Source: an uncultured Lachnospiraceae bacterium
GTDB taxonomy: Bacteria > Bacillota > Clostridia > Lachnospirales > Lachnospiraceae
Direction: 5' to 3'
Length of the DNA: 10,740 bases
Assembly: GCA_910585635.1 (NCBI GenBank)
Contig: CAJUFE010000087.1
Location: 1-10,740, forward strand
The notes under the pieces were generated by a model. That model worked only from the letters and a program-made list of their open reading frames with translations. It did not search any database and was not told where the DNA came from. The position numbers and the translations under genes are program-made. This document shows, one piece after another, positions 1 through 6,291 of the stretch. The first letter of the stretch is position 1. Each line of letters starts with the position of its first letter.

Positions 1-76
1 CAGCGGTATTAGGCTCGTAAAAGACCTCGCCAAGGACCGGCGTTTTTCTAGGGGTTCCTTTTGTGACAGGCCCCTC

Positions 77-101
77 CCTACGCTACTTTAGCTAGCGTGG
101 G
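77..101. repeat. Inverted repeat downstream of the methylase gene
   Basis: A nine-base-pair stem can form between 77-85 (CCTACGCTA) and 93-101 (TAGCGTGGG), with one G-T pair and a seven-base loop. It lies about 40 bases past the end of the minus-strand methylase gene. No T-run follows on either strand, so it is not a standard intrinsic terminator. It could be a processing hairpin or a leftover of a mobile element. No convincing gene is seen in bases 1-140. Confidence 0.35.
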
Positions 102-140
102 TACGAAAAGTAACCAGCGGGTTCGATGCGATAGCCCGGC

Positions 141-998
141 TCACACCGGATAATTGGTGACTACGATATGCTCCGCCGCCGCATGAAAACGGTTCCGGAT
201 ATTAACGGCGTATCGTTTGGGGTAGCTGTAGCGGATCAAGCCCTGATACAGGCTTTCGGTCAAAGGTGTCTTCCCCACCACCATCAGCGCCTTACAGCTT
301 AAGTTCCGGAAGTCCTGGGCCAGGCGTCTGTGCTGCTGCTGGTCAAAGCCGTTTTCCATATGGATATTGCCATAGTCATTAAAGGTGCAGTCGTAGGGAG
401 GGTCTAAGAACATAAAGTCCCGCTCCCCGGCCCGCGCAAAGCACCGGGCATAGTCTTCATTATATAACTCCGCTTTTTTCAGCAACGCGCTGTGGGCCGG
501 TGTGATGATCTTCGCATTGAAATGCGCATACCGCCCAAAGGGCACATTGTATCCCCCCTGACGGTTATAGCGGATCATCCCGGAATAGGCGGTCTTGTTG
601 ATAAAATAGTAGAGGGTACCCTGGAGATAGGGACTCTCCTGGATACCGTTATACATATCCCGCAGCTGGTAATATAAGGCCTCATTCCGGTCCTCCACAT
701 ATTCCCCGGGATGGCGGGCCTTTTCCTTTTGGAGGTCTGCCCGGGCCTCCTCATAGAGCTGCTGGAGGCTGCCCAGCTCCGCTATCAGCCGGTCATAGTC
801 GTCCCGCACTTCTCGGTAAAAGCCTATGAGCCGCCCGTTGATATCATTTAAGACTGCCCGTTCCGGCTCCATATGGAAAAATACCGCCCCGCCGCCCAGG
901 AACGGCTCGATATACCGGTCGAACTGCCGGGGGATGGACCGCTCAAACGCTGGGATCTCCCGACTCTTCCCGCCTCTGTATTTGATCAGCGGCCTCAT
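141..998 (-). CDS. dam: DNA adenine methyltransferase, Dam / D12 class (N6-adenine)
   Basis: This 285-residue protein transfers a methyl group from S-adenosylmethionine to the N6 of adenine in DNA; for this family the usual target is GATC. Family motifs appear in order: KYRGGK near residues 6-11, the AdoMet-binding motif EPFLGGGAVF at 31-40, NKTAYSGMIRYN at 134-145, NVPFGRY at 151-157, and the catalytic DPPY at 199-202, followed by the TNY tail typical of Dam. Length is close to E. coli Dam (278 residues). I chose the ATG at 998 because GGGAGG lies about eight bases upstream and the family N-terminus begins there; an in-frame start at 1031 is possible but lacks this support. No restriction endonuclease gene is visible beside it, so it may be an orphan methylase or belong to a system extending to the left. 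GATC sites are only about as frequent inside this gene as chance predicts, unlike its neighbours, which hints at separate ancestry. Confidence 0.93.
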   Translation of the reverse strand: MRPLIKYRGGKSREIPAFERSIPRQFDRYIEPFLGGGAVFFHMEPERAVLNDINGRLIGFYREVRDDYDRLIAELGSLQQLYEEARADLQKEKARHPGEYVEDRNEALYYQLRDMYNGIQESPYLQGTLYYFINKTAYSGMIRYNRQGGYNVPFGRYAHFNAKIITPAHSALLKKAELYNEDYARCFARAGERDFMFLDPPYDCTFNDYGNIHMENGFDQQQHRRLAQDFRNLSCKALMVVGKTPLTESLYQGLIRYSYPKRYAVNIRNRFHAAAEHIVVTNYPV

Positions 999-1059
999 CC
1001 TGATCGCCTCCCTCTTCTTGATATCAGGCACGCTGGAAAAACTGGCGCCTATGTCCGCT

Positions 1060-1088
1060 ATTATAGCGTATCAACGCCATCACAGCAA
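1060..1088 (-). promoter_or_regulatory. Promoter of the Dam-type methylase gene
   Basis: On the minus strand a perfect TATAAT (complement of 1060-1065) lies 17 bases from TTGCTG (complement of 1083-1088). Transcription would start near 1053, leaving a leader of about 55 bases to the ATG at 998. The -10 box sits inside a 13-bp palindrome, CGCTATAATAGCG, which could be an operator or coincidence. Confidence 0.65.
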
Positions 1089-1150
1089 GCCGCTCGCTCT
1101 GCGTAAGGAGCCACCTACTCTGGACGGCCACTGTCCTCCACCACGAGTCC

Positions 1151-1193
1151 CAAAGCAATCTTTAGGAACAACCCAAAGAAATCTTCAGGAACA
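1151..1193 (+). repeat. Two 20-bp direct repeats upstream of a promoter
   Basis: CAAAGCAATCTTTAGGAACA (1151-1170) and CAAAGAAATCTTCAGGAACA (1174-1193) match at 18 of 20 positions with a 23-bp period, about two helical turns. The second copy ends three bases before the -35 box at 1196. Tandem sites at this distance are the usual layout for an activator or response-regulator dimer, but no cognate protein is identified here. Confidence 0.6.
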
Positions 1194-1195
1194 CA

Positions 1196-1224
1196 TTGAC
1201 AGCATGCAGAGAATGTGCTATATT
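1196..1224 (+). promoter_or_regulatory. Near-consensus sigma-A promoter pointing toward the 3' end of lacI
   Basis: TTGACA (1196-1201) is a perfect -35 box, followed after 17 bases by TATATT (1219-1224). Transcription would begin near 1231. No convincing gene follows in sense: the transcript would run antisense through lacI (1393-2421) and, if not terminated, reach the operon at 2691. A short hairpin with a T-run at 1870-1887 could stop it. Direct repeats abut it upstream and an operator-like palindrome covers the predicted start, so it resembles a fully regulated promoter without an immediate gene. Confidence 0.65.
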
Positions 1225-1232
1225 TTTTATAT

Positions 1233-1248
1233 GAGCAAACGATTACTC
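1233..1248. promoter_or_regulatory. LacI/GalR-type operator-like palindrome
   Basis: GAGCAAACGATTACTC is an imperfect 16-bp palindrome with a central CG: 12 of 16 bases agree with its own reverse complement. This is the general form of LacI/GalR-family operators, where a hinge leucine wedges into the central CG step. It spans roughly +2 to +17 of the promoter at 1196-1224, a position where bound repressor would block transcription. The adjacent lacI-type gene is the likely partner, by inference. Confidence 0.5.
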
Positions 1249-1382
1249 CAGTCAAAATGCATAATCACAGTCGATCCAAAATGATCCAACGCCTTCCTTT
1301 GGCCCAACAAAGCGATATTTTCCATAATATCGGGAATACGAAGCACCACGCAGGTCCGATATCGACCAGATCTTCGGCCGGC

Positions 1383-1398
1383 AAGAAAACGATTACTC
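1383..1398. promoter_or_regulatory. Second operator-like site over the lacI stop codon
   Basis: AAGAAAACGATTACTC repeats the 12-base core AAACGATTACTC of the site at 1233-1248 exactly, 150 bp further on in the same orientation. Its left half is a poorer match, so the palindrome is weaker. The TAA stop of the repressor gene lies inside it. It could be an auxiliary operator for looping, or a remnant of a small duplication. Confidence 0.35.
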
Positions 1399-2421
1399 GA
1401 CATGAGGGGCGATGCTGTTCCCATGGACCAACGTCGAGGTAAAGATGATCTCCCGACTGTGCAGAGCAGGGTCCTGGATACGCTCAAAAAGGCACTGTAC
1501 CGCCCGCCGTCCTATGGTATGGGGTGTGAGGGAAATACAGGTGGGGGTCACCATAAATAATTCGGCATTATCCACATCCCCGTAAGCGATAAGGGATAAT
1601 CGCTCCGGGATCGATATATTATTTTCACGACAGTATTTTAAAGCGCCGATCGTGATGGAATCATTCATGGTCAGCACTGCGGTGGGTGCTGGCGAACGGC
1701 TCAGCAGATATCCCATCCCCTGATAGCCGGTGGCTGTATCGAATTTATTGATATATAGATAAGGATAGTCCTGTTCTGTGTCGATCCCGGCTGCCCGCAT
1801 GGACCGCCGAAATCCCTGCAGCCGGTCACGGCCGGAGGAGACCGACAGATCGCCATTGATCATCCCGATACGGCGGTGGCCGTTTTTAAGCAGCAGCTCG
1901 GTCATGGTGATCGTTCCCTGAAGATCGTCAGAACCCACAAGATCGATCCTGGCCTTCGGGTCTGTATGGGACTGGATCTGGCGGTTCACCAAAACGATAG
2001 GCGTTTCATGGCTGAACCGGCAGATCTCCTCATCGATACCACCGGCGGTGTTCAATATGATCCCGTCAACATGCTTGGAAGAAAGGAAATCAAAATACCA
2101 TTTTTCCTTTTCTGGCTGATCGGCCGTGTTGCAGACCACAAGGCTATAATCCGAAGACGGCAGTTCGTCGGCGATCGCTTTTGTCATGAGAGAATAATAG
2201 CGGTCCGAGATATCCGACAGGATCAGCCCGATCGTAAAGGTCCGGTTGACTTTTAGACTCCTTGCAGAAAAGTTTGGCTTGAAACCACTGGCATCGATCA
2301 CCGATCGTACACGGTTTTTCATCTCCTCATTCACATTCCCGGTGCCGTTGATGACCCGGGAGACCGTGGCTGTCGATACACCCGCTTTCCGTGCGATGTC
2401 CTTGATCGTCATTTGTGACAT
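1393..2421 (-). CDS. LacI/GalR-family transcriptional repressor
   Basis: This 342-residue protein is a cytoplasmic, ligand-responsive DNA-binding regulator. The N-terminal helix-turn-helix is TIKDIARKAGVSTATVSR (residues 5-22), followed by a hinge containing FSARSLK with the conserved leucine at about 56 that inserts into a central CG of the operator. From about residue 61 (TFTIGLILSDISDRYY) it has the periplasmic-binding-protein-like effector domain, full length for the family. I chose the ATG at 2421 because GGAAGGGG lies about five bases upstream; an in-frame ATG at 2436 overlaps that site and is less likely. It has its own promoter and lies divergent from the hydrolase/importer operon, which suggests it controls that operon and perhaps itself. 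The effector cannot be read from the sequence. Operator-like sequences are found beyond both ends of the gene. Confidence 0.93.
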   Translation of the reverse strand: MSQMTIKDIARKAGVSTATVSRVINGTGNVNEEMKNRVRSVIDASGFKPNFSARSLKVNRTFTIGLILSDISDRYYSLMTKAIADELPSSDYSLVVCNTADQPEKEKWYFDFLSSKHVDGIILNTAGGIDEEICRFSHETPIVLVNRQIQSHTDPKARIDLVGSDDLQGTITMTELLLKNGHRRIGMINGDLSVSSGRDRLQGFRRSMRAAGIDTEQDYPYLYINKFDTATGYQGMGYLLSRSPAPTAVLTMNDSITIGALKYCRENNISIPERLSLIAYGDVDNAELFMVTPTCISLTPHTIGRRAVQCLFERIQDPALHSREIIFTSTLVHGNSIAPHVE

Positions 2422-2463
2422 GATATCCCCTTCCATCCATCCTGTTTTATGATAGTCGGATCA

Positions 2464-2492
2464 ATCATAGCATAGCTTTTTTACTGTGTCAA
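2464..2492 (-). promoter_or_regulatory. Promoter of the lacI-type repressor gene
   Basis: On the minus strand TTGACA (complement of 2487-2492) is separated by 17 bases from TATGAT (complement of 2464-2469). Transcription would start near 2457, about 36 bases before the ATG at 2421. The -10 box is one arm of a TATGAT-N10-ATCATA inverted repeat (2448-2469), a possible autoregulatory site. Confidence 0.75.
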
Positions 2493-2538
2493 CAATGCCC
2501 ATCGGCCGAGGGTTTTGTCGATAAATACATCCGTAACC

Positions 2539-2555
2539 GTTCAGATACCCTGAAC
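2539..2555. repeat. Local palindrome sharing an arm with the larger inverted repeat
   Basis: GTTCAG-ATACC-CTGAAC is a perfect six-base-pair inverted repeat with a five-base spacer. Its left arm is also part of the 2533-2547 arm of the larger repeat, so in RNA the two pairings would be mutually exclusive. As DNA it could be an operator. Confidence 0.45.
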
Positions 2556-2562
2556 TATTACG

Positions 2563-2603
2563 GCATCCGTCCATTGGAGATCGCTACGCGATGGGCCGGA
2601 TGC
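2563..2603. repeat. Nested two-tier hairpin in the operon leader region
   Basis: GCATCCG (2563-2569) pairs perfectly with CGGATGC (2597-2603), and within the loop ATCGC (2580-2584) pairs with GCGAT (2588-2592) around TAC. No T-run follows, so it is not an intrinsic terminator. If transcribed, it would form a structured leader about 90 bases upstream of the hydrolase start. I do not recognise a known riboswitch in it. Confidence 0.4.
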
Positions 2604-2690
2604 TCGCGACCGCCACGTTTTCGTACGGTCAAAGCGATGAACGCGCAGACCTATCTGAACTGTTACATATATCCACATAAGGAGGGAACG

Positions 2691-3863
2691 ATGTTGATAA
2701 AAGACCATTTGATCGATGATACGATCTGTGCGATACCCGTGTCCGAATATAAGGAGCGGGTAGAAAAGACCAGAGCTAAGATGGCTGGAGAAGGATACGA
2801 CGCGCTGATCCTCTACAGCAACCCCTGGCACTTGAGCAATGTTTATTGGCTGTCCAATTTCCGCGCGTTCGACGGGATCCAGCCGGATCCGGCCCTTCTC
2901 TTCCTTCCCCTGGAAGGCGATCCGATCCTGTTCTGCGAAAGACCGATCATCCCCTATTGCAAGGATCTGACGTGGATCGACGATGTCCGCCCGGTCCGGC
3001 CCGGATTTGAGGAGGCCATGAGGGATATAGAGCAGACCGGGAAGTTTCCCAGGATCGGCCTGGTAGGTGTCCAATATTTTGCATTGGAGTTTTACCGCAT
3101 CCTGGAGGCTGTGTTCGGAAAAGAGCATCTCCATGATACGGATCTGATCGAAAGGCTGAAATGCATCAAAAGCGAAAACGAGATCCATATTATGCGTAAC
3201 GCGGCCCGCCTGGCGGATCAGAGCCTCCTGGACTTAAAGGAAAATATCTATGACGGCATGACGGAACGCGAAGCGGTGCAGATCATGCATACTTCCCTGT
3301 TCATGAACGGCGCTGACAGCCAGGCCTTTGATATCATGGTCCAGTCCGGGATCAATTCCGGACGATATGTCCTGGCCCGCGGCACCGATAAGAAGATCCA
3401 TAAGGGTGAGCTTTTGCTGGTCGATACGGGCGTCCGTTACCGGAATTACGTGAGTGATATGGGGCGGGGCTTTGCCTATGGTGATGTCACACCGCAGCAG
3501 CAACGGCTTTTAGACGTGGCCTTGATGGCCTATGAAGCCGGTATCCCCTTCTTAAAGCCCGGTCTGCCCTCCTCGCTGGCCAGCGAGGCGATCGACGCTG
3601 TGCTGCGGGACCATGGATTTGGCTCCATGCACACGGCAGCCGGCAACCGGAAATGCGGTCATGGATTAGGGATGGATCCGGAGGAAGAATACCCGGTCAT
3701 GGGACGGGCGGAGCACATCTTACAGGAAAATATGAGCCTTGCCTATGAGTTGACCGTGCAATTGCCTGCCCTGGGCGGATGCCGGGTAGAGGATGTGGTG
3801 ATCATCCGGAAGGATGGCCCGGAATTCCTTACCTGCTTCCCCAGAAATGTCCGGTGGGATTAA
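2691..3863 (+). CDS. M24-family metallohydrolase (Xaa-Pro peptidase / creatinase-like)
   Basis: This 390-residue cytoplasmic enzyme has a two-domain layout. Residues 1 to about 155 form a creatinase/prolidase N-terminal domain; the rest is the 'pita-bread' catalytic domain. The five expected metal ligands are visible: D245 (VDTG), D256 (SDMGR), H324 (CGHGLG), E353 (YELT) and E367 (RVED). Length fits prolidase and creatinase-like enzymes. I chose the ATG at 2691 because AAGGAGGG lies at 2679-2686; an in-frame start at 2574 would add 39 residues that do not resemble the family. By hand alignment, the histidine that usually precedes the DKKI segment and helps catalysis appears to be L228, so classical proline-peptide cleavage is uncertain. 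It is the first gene of an operon with an amino-acid-type importer, which suggests hydrolysis of an imported amide, imino-dipeptide or amino-acid derivative. The exact substrate is unknown. Confidence 0.88.
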   Translation: MLIKDHLIDDTICAIPVSEYKERVEKTRAKMAGEGYDALILYSNPWHLSNVYWLSNFRAFDGIQPDPALLFLPLEGDPILFCERPIIPYCKDLTWIDDVRPVRPGFEEAMRDIEQTGKFPRIGLVGVQYFALEFYRILEAVFGKEHLHDTDLIERLKCIKSENEIHIMRNAARLADQSLLDLKENIYDGMTEREAVQIMHTSLFMNGADSQAFDIMVQSGINSGRYVLARGTDKKIHKGELLLVDTGVRYRNYVSDMGRGFAYGDVTPQQQRLLDVALMAYEAGIPFLKPGLPSSLASEAIDAVLRDHGFGSMHTAAGNRKCGHGLGMDPEEEYPVMGRAEHILQENMSLAYELTVQLPALGGCRVEDVVIIRKDGPEFLTCFPRNVRWD

Positions 3864-3912
3864 AAAACAGGACAGCTATCTGCCTGGATAAAGATAGGAG
3901 GTCGGTCGTTAC

Positions 3913-4683
3913 ATGCAAAAGGCGCTCTTAAAAGTAGAGCATGTCACAAAACGTTTTGGTGGTCTTGTCGCTCTGGACCATGTGGACCTCCATGTGGATA
4001 AAGGCGAGATCGTCGGACTGATCGGTCCGAACGGAGCGGGAAAGACTACGATGTTCAACGCGATCAATGGCTCCTTTGGGATCACGTCCGGGAAGGTCCT
4101 GTATATGGACCAGGATATCACAGGGCTGACGCCAGATAAACGATGCCGCCTGGGGATCGGGCGGACCTTTCAGATCACAAAGCCCTTTAGCGGGATGACC
4201 GTCTTAGAAAACGTAGCGGTAGGCGCTATGTTCGGACAGGCCGGAAAGAAAAACCAGCTGAGCCGCGCGCTGCTGGAAAAGAGCATGGCCGAAGCCGAAA
4301 AGATCCTTGCCGTGATGGACTTTTCAGGGAAAAAGGACGCGCTCGCCGGAACGCTGAACGTGCCGGAACGAAAGCGCCTGGAGATCTGCCGGGCACTGGC
4401 GACAGACCCCAGTCTGCTGCTTTTAGATGAGGTGATCGCCGGACTGAACCCCTCAGAGGTGGGCGATATGGTCGAGCTGGTGCAGCATGTGAACAAGATG
4501 GGGGTCACGATCCTCATGATCGAGCATGTGATGAAGGCCGTGATGAAGCTTTCCCACAGGATCTACGTGCTGAGCTTTGGAAAGCTGATCGCAGAAGGCA
4601 CTCCCCAAAAGATCGTCTCCGACCCGCTGGTGATCGAGGCATACCTGGGGAAGATCGGGAAAAAGGAGGCAGAGAAATGCTAA
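3913..4683 (+). CDS. livG: HAAT-family ABC importer ATPase LivG
   Basis: This 256-residue ATP-binding subunit energises uptake through the LivH/LivM permease pair, on the inner face of the membrane. It shows Walker A GPNGAGKT (residues 38-45), the Q-loop glutamine at 87 in RTFQITKPF, Walker B LLLLDEV (168-174), and the H-loop histidine at 205 in MIEH. The ABC signature is not LSGGQ but NVPERKR (149-155), and Walker B ends in DEV rather than DEP. From memory both are features of a known LivG subgroup whose signature resembles LxxxxRKRLE, so I read this as a subgroup trait rather than damage. AGGAGGT ends ten bases before the ATG. It starts 49 bases after the hydrolase stop and overlaps livF by seven bases (ATGCTAA), which points to translational coupling. 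Confidence 0.93.
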   Translation: MQKALLKVEHVTKRFGGLVALDHVDLHVDKGEIVGLIGPNGAGKTTMFNAINGSFGITSGKVLYMDQDITGLTPDKRCRLGIGRTFQITKPFSGMTVLENVAVGAMFGQAGKKNQLSRALLEKSMAEAEKILAVMDFSGKKDALAGTLNVPERKRLEICRALATDPSLLLLDEVIAGLNPSEVGDMVELVQHVNKMGVTILMIEHVMKAVMKLSHRIYVLSFGKLIAEGTPQKIVSDPLVIEAYLGKIGKKEAEKC

Positions 4684-5384
4684 AGGTACAGTCCATCAGC
4701 GCTTTTTACGGTGATGTACGATCCCTGTCCGATGTGTCCATAGAGATCAAGACCGGCGAGATCGTCACGATCCTTGGATCCAACGGCGCAGGCAAGACCA
4801 CCCTCATCAAGTCGATCTGCAGCCTCCTCCCTATCCGTTCCGGCGCCATCTACTATAACGAAGAGCGCATCGATACGATGCCGCCCTATACACGGGTAGA
4901 TATGGGGATCTCCCTGGTGCCGGAAGGACGGAGGCTTTTTCCGGATATGTCGGTCATGGATAACCTGCTCTTAGGCGCCTATCCCATCCGTGATAAGAAA
5001 AAGGTCCAAGATGCGTTAGACTGGGTGATCAGCCTTTTCCCCTGGCTGGCACAGCGAGGCAAACAGAGTGCCGGTACCTTATCCGGCGGCGAACAGCAGA
5101 TGTGCGCGATCGCCAGAGGCCTGATGATCCGTCCAAAGCTGATCATTTTTGACGAGCCCTCTTTAGGTCTGGCACCGGTGATCGTGGACCAGATCTTCGA
5201 CACCTTGTCAAAGATCTCACAGGAGAACAACACGACGATCTTGCTGGTGGAGCAAAACGCGCAGACCGCGCTGGAGATCAGCGACCGCGGATATGTCCTG
5301 GAAAATGGCCACATGGTCCTGGAAGGAGACAGCAAAACACTGTTAGCAAGTCCAGAGATCCAGAAGTCATACCTGGGCTTATAG
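4677..5384 (+). CDS. livF: HAAT-family ABC importer ATPase LivF
   Basis: This 235-residue protein is the second ATP-binding subunit and would pair with LivG beneath the permeases. It has Walker A GSNGAGKT (residues 34-41), a canonical signature LSGGEQQ (135-141), and Walker B LIIFDEP (155-161). The H-loop position carries glutamine (VEQN, Q193), as is usual in LivF. The ATG overlaps the end of livG, and its ribosome binding site AAGGAGG lies within the last livG codons. It ends 16 bases before livH. Length and architecture match the family. Confidence 0.94.
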   Translation: MLKVQSISAFYGDVRSLSDVSIEIKTGEIVTILGSNGAGKTTLIKSICSLLPIRSGAIYYNEERIDTMPPYTRVDMGISLVPEGRRLFPDMSVMDNLLLGAYPIRDKKKVQDALDWVISLFPWLAQRGKQSAGTLSGGEQQMCAIARGLMIRPKLIIFDEPSLGLAPVIVDQIFDTLSKISQENNTTILLVEQNAQTALEISDRGYVLENGHMVLEGDSKTLLASPEIQKSYLGL

Positions 5385-5400
5385 AAGGGTAGGTGAAAAT

Positions 5401-6285
5401 ATGGTACATCTGTCTTACTGGATCGAGATGATCATGAGTGGTGTCGTCACAGGCGCCTGCTATGCGATGATCGGAGCCGGCTTATCCTTGATATGGGGTA
5501 CCTTAAAGATGGTCAACCTGGCCCATGGGGAATATTATATGCTGGGCGCTTATTTCCTGTGGATGCTGCTGACGGTGGGGAACCTTCCCCTGGCCCTCGC
5601 GGTCATCATCAGTATCATCGGCGTGATCTTCTTCGCCTCCATCATCCATATGGCCGCGATCCGTCCGCTCCTGCGCAAGCCGGGCTGGAACATGAGTCCC
5701 TGGATCCTTACCTTGGGGATCCAGATCCTGCTGCAGAACTTAGCTCTCCAGATCTGGGGCGAGCTTTACCGGAATGTCCCGTATTTCTGGAGCCGGGTAT
5801 TTAAACCGCTGGGGATGTTCACCATGTCCGGTCAGAGGATCATCATCCTGGCCGGCACCGTCATCGTCATCCTGGCCTTGATGTATATGATCAAAAGGAC
5901 CCGTCTGGGACGGGCGATCATCGCCACCTCCCAGGATGGGGAGTATGCCATGATGATGGGCGTGAACACAAAGCGGATCTATTTTATCACCTATGTCATC
6001 AGCGCGGCTCTGGCCGCTGTGGCCGGTATCCTGCTATGTCCCGTATATTCTGTCAACCCCTGGATGGGGTCCACGGTCCAGACAAAAGGACTGGTGGTGT
6101 GCATCTTGGGCGGCTTAGGGAGCATCGAAGGAGCGATCATCGCGGGGATCTTCATGGGGATCATCGAAAGCGCTGCCGTGAGCGTCATAGGCTCTGAGTG
6201 GAGGGATGCGGTGGCCTATATATTCCTTTTGATCGTACTCTACATCAAGCCCACCGGGCTCTTCGGCAAGAAGAAGGGAGTGTGA
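5401..6285 (+). CDS. livH: HAAT-family ABC importer permease LivH
   Basis: This 294-residue integral membrane protein forms half of the transmembrane channel. It is strongly hydrophobic, with about eight predicted membrane segments. It carries the LivH hallmark NLAHGEYYMLGA (residues 39-50), a cytoplasmic coupling loop around RAIIATSQDGEYAMMMGVN (171-189), and the conserved GGLGSIEGAIIAG (237-249). The ATG at 5401 has only a modest ribosome binding site (AAGGG or TAGGTGA), so coupling to livF is likely. The bound solute cannot be deduced: the family imports branched-chain amino acids, but also urea, short amides and other amino acids. Confidence 0.93.
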   Translation: MVHLSYWIEMIMSGVVTGACYAMIGAGLSLIWGTLKMVNLAHGEYYMLGAYFLWMLLTVGNLPLALAVIISIIGVIFFASIIHMAAIRPLLRKPGWNMSPWILTLGIQILLQNLALQIWGELYRNVPYFWSRVFKPLGMFTMSGQRIIILAGTVIVILALMYMIKRTRLGRAIIATSQDGEYAMMMGVNTKRIYFITYVISAALAAVAGILLCPVYSVNPWMGSTVQTKGLVVCILGGLGSIEGAIIAGIFMGIIESAAVSVIGSEWRDAVAYIFLLIVLYIKPTGLFGKKKGV

Positions 6286-6291
6286 TAGCAG

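Larger units (their letters stand above)
2533..2666. repeat. 15-bp inverted repeat flanking a 104-bp segment before the operon
   Basis: GTAACCGTTCAGATA (2533-2547) is matched at 14 of 15 positions by the reverse complement of TATCTGAACTGTTAC (2652-2666). The right arm ends 12 bases before the ribosome binding site of the hydrolase gene. The arms could be recombination sites of an invertible segment, repressor sites, or the two sides of a long RNA stem. The left arm's GTAACCGTT resembles the operator core near lacI's other end. I see no good plus-strand sigma-A promoter in this segment. Confidence 0.55.

Noticed and set aside
28..47. Hairpin CGCC-N7-GGCG followed by TTTTT, a possible plus-strand terminator for a gene ending at the left edge.
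   Set aside because: The stem is only four base pairs and no gene upstream can be seen, so it could be chance.
108..140. GGGTTCGATGC resembles the T-loop of a tRNA.
   Set aside because: There is no matching T-stem, acceptor stem or anticodon arm around it.
1215..1442. A 75-residue plus-strand open frame just after the promoter at 1196-1224.
   Set aside because: It would start upstream of the predicted transcript start, has no ribosome binding site, and its composition is not protein-like.
1227..1487. A minus-strand open frame of 86 residues overlapping the end of lacI.
   Set aside because: All three minus-strand frames are open over part of this stretch, the N-terminal half is a shifted reading of lacI, and no ribosome binding site or family signature is seen.
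1870..1887. ACGGC-GGTG-GCCGT followed by T's on the plus strand, within lacI.
   Set aside because: It is explained by lacI codons on the other strand and has only a five-base stem; kept only as a caveat to the antisense-transcript idea.
2515..2547. TTGTCG followed by CAGATA as a possible plus-strand promoter for the operon.
   Set aside because: The spacing is 21 bases and both boxes are poor matches.
2574..2690. An N-terminal extension of 39 residues on the M24 hydrolase.
   Set aside because: It encodes the inverted-repeat region, does not resemble the family, and the ATG at 2691 has a strong ribosome binding site.
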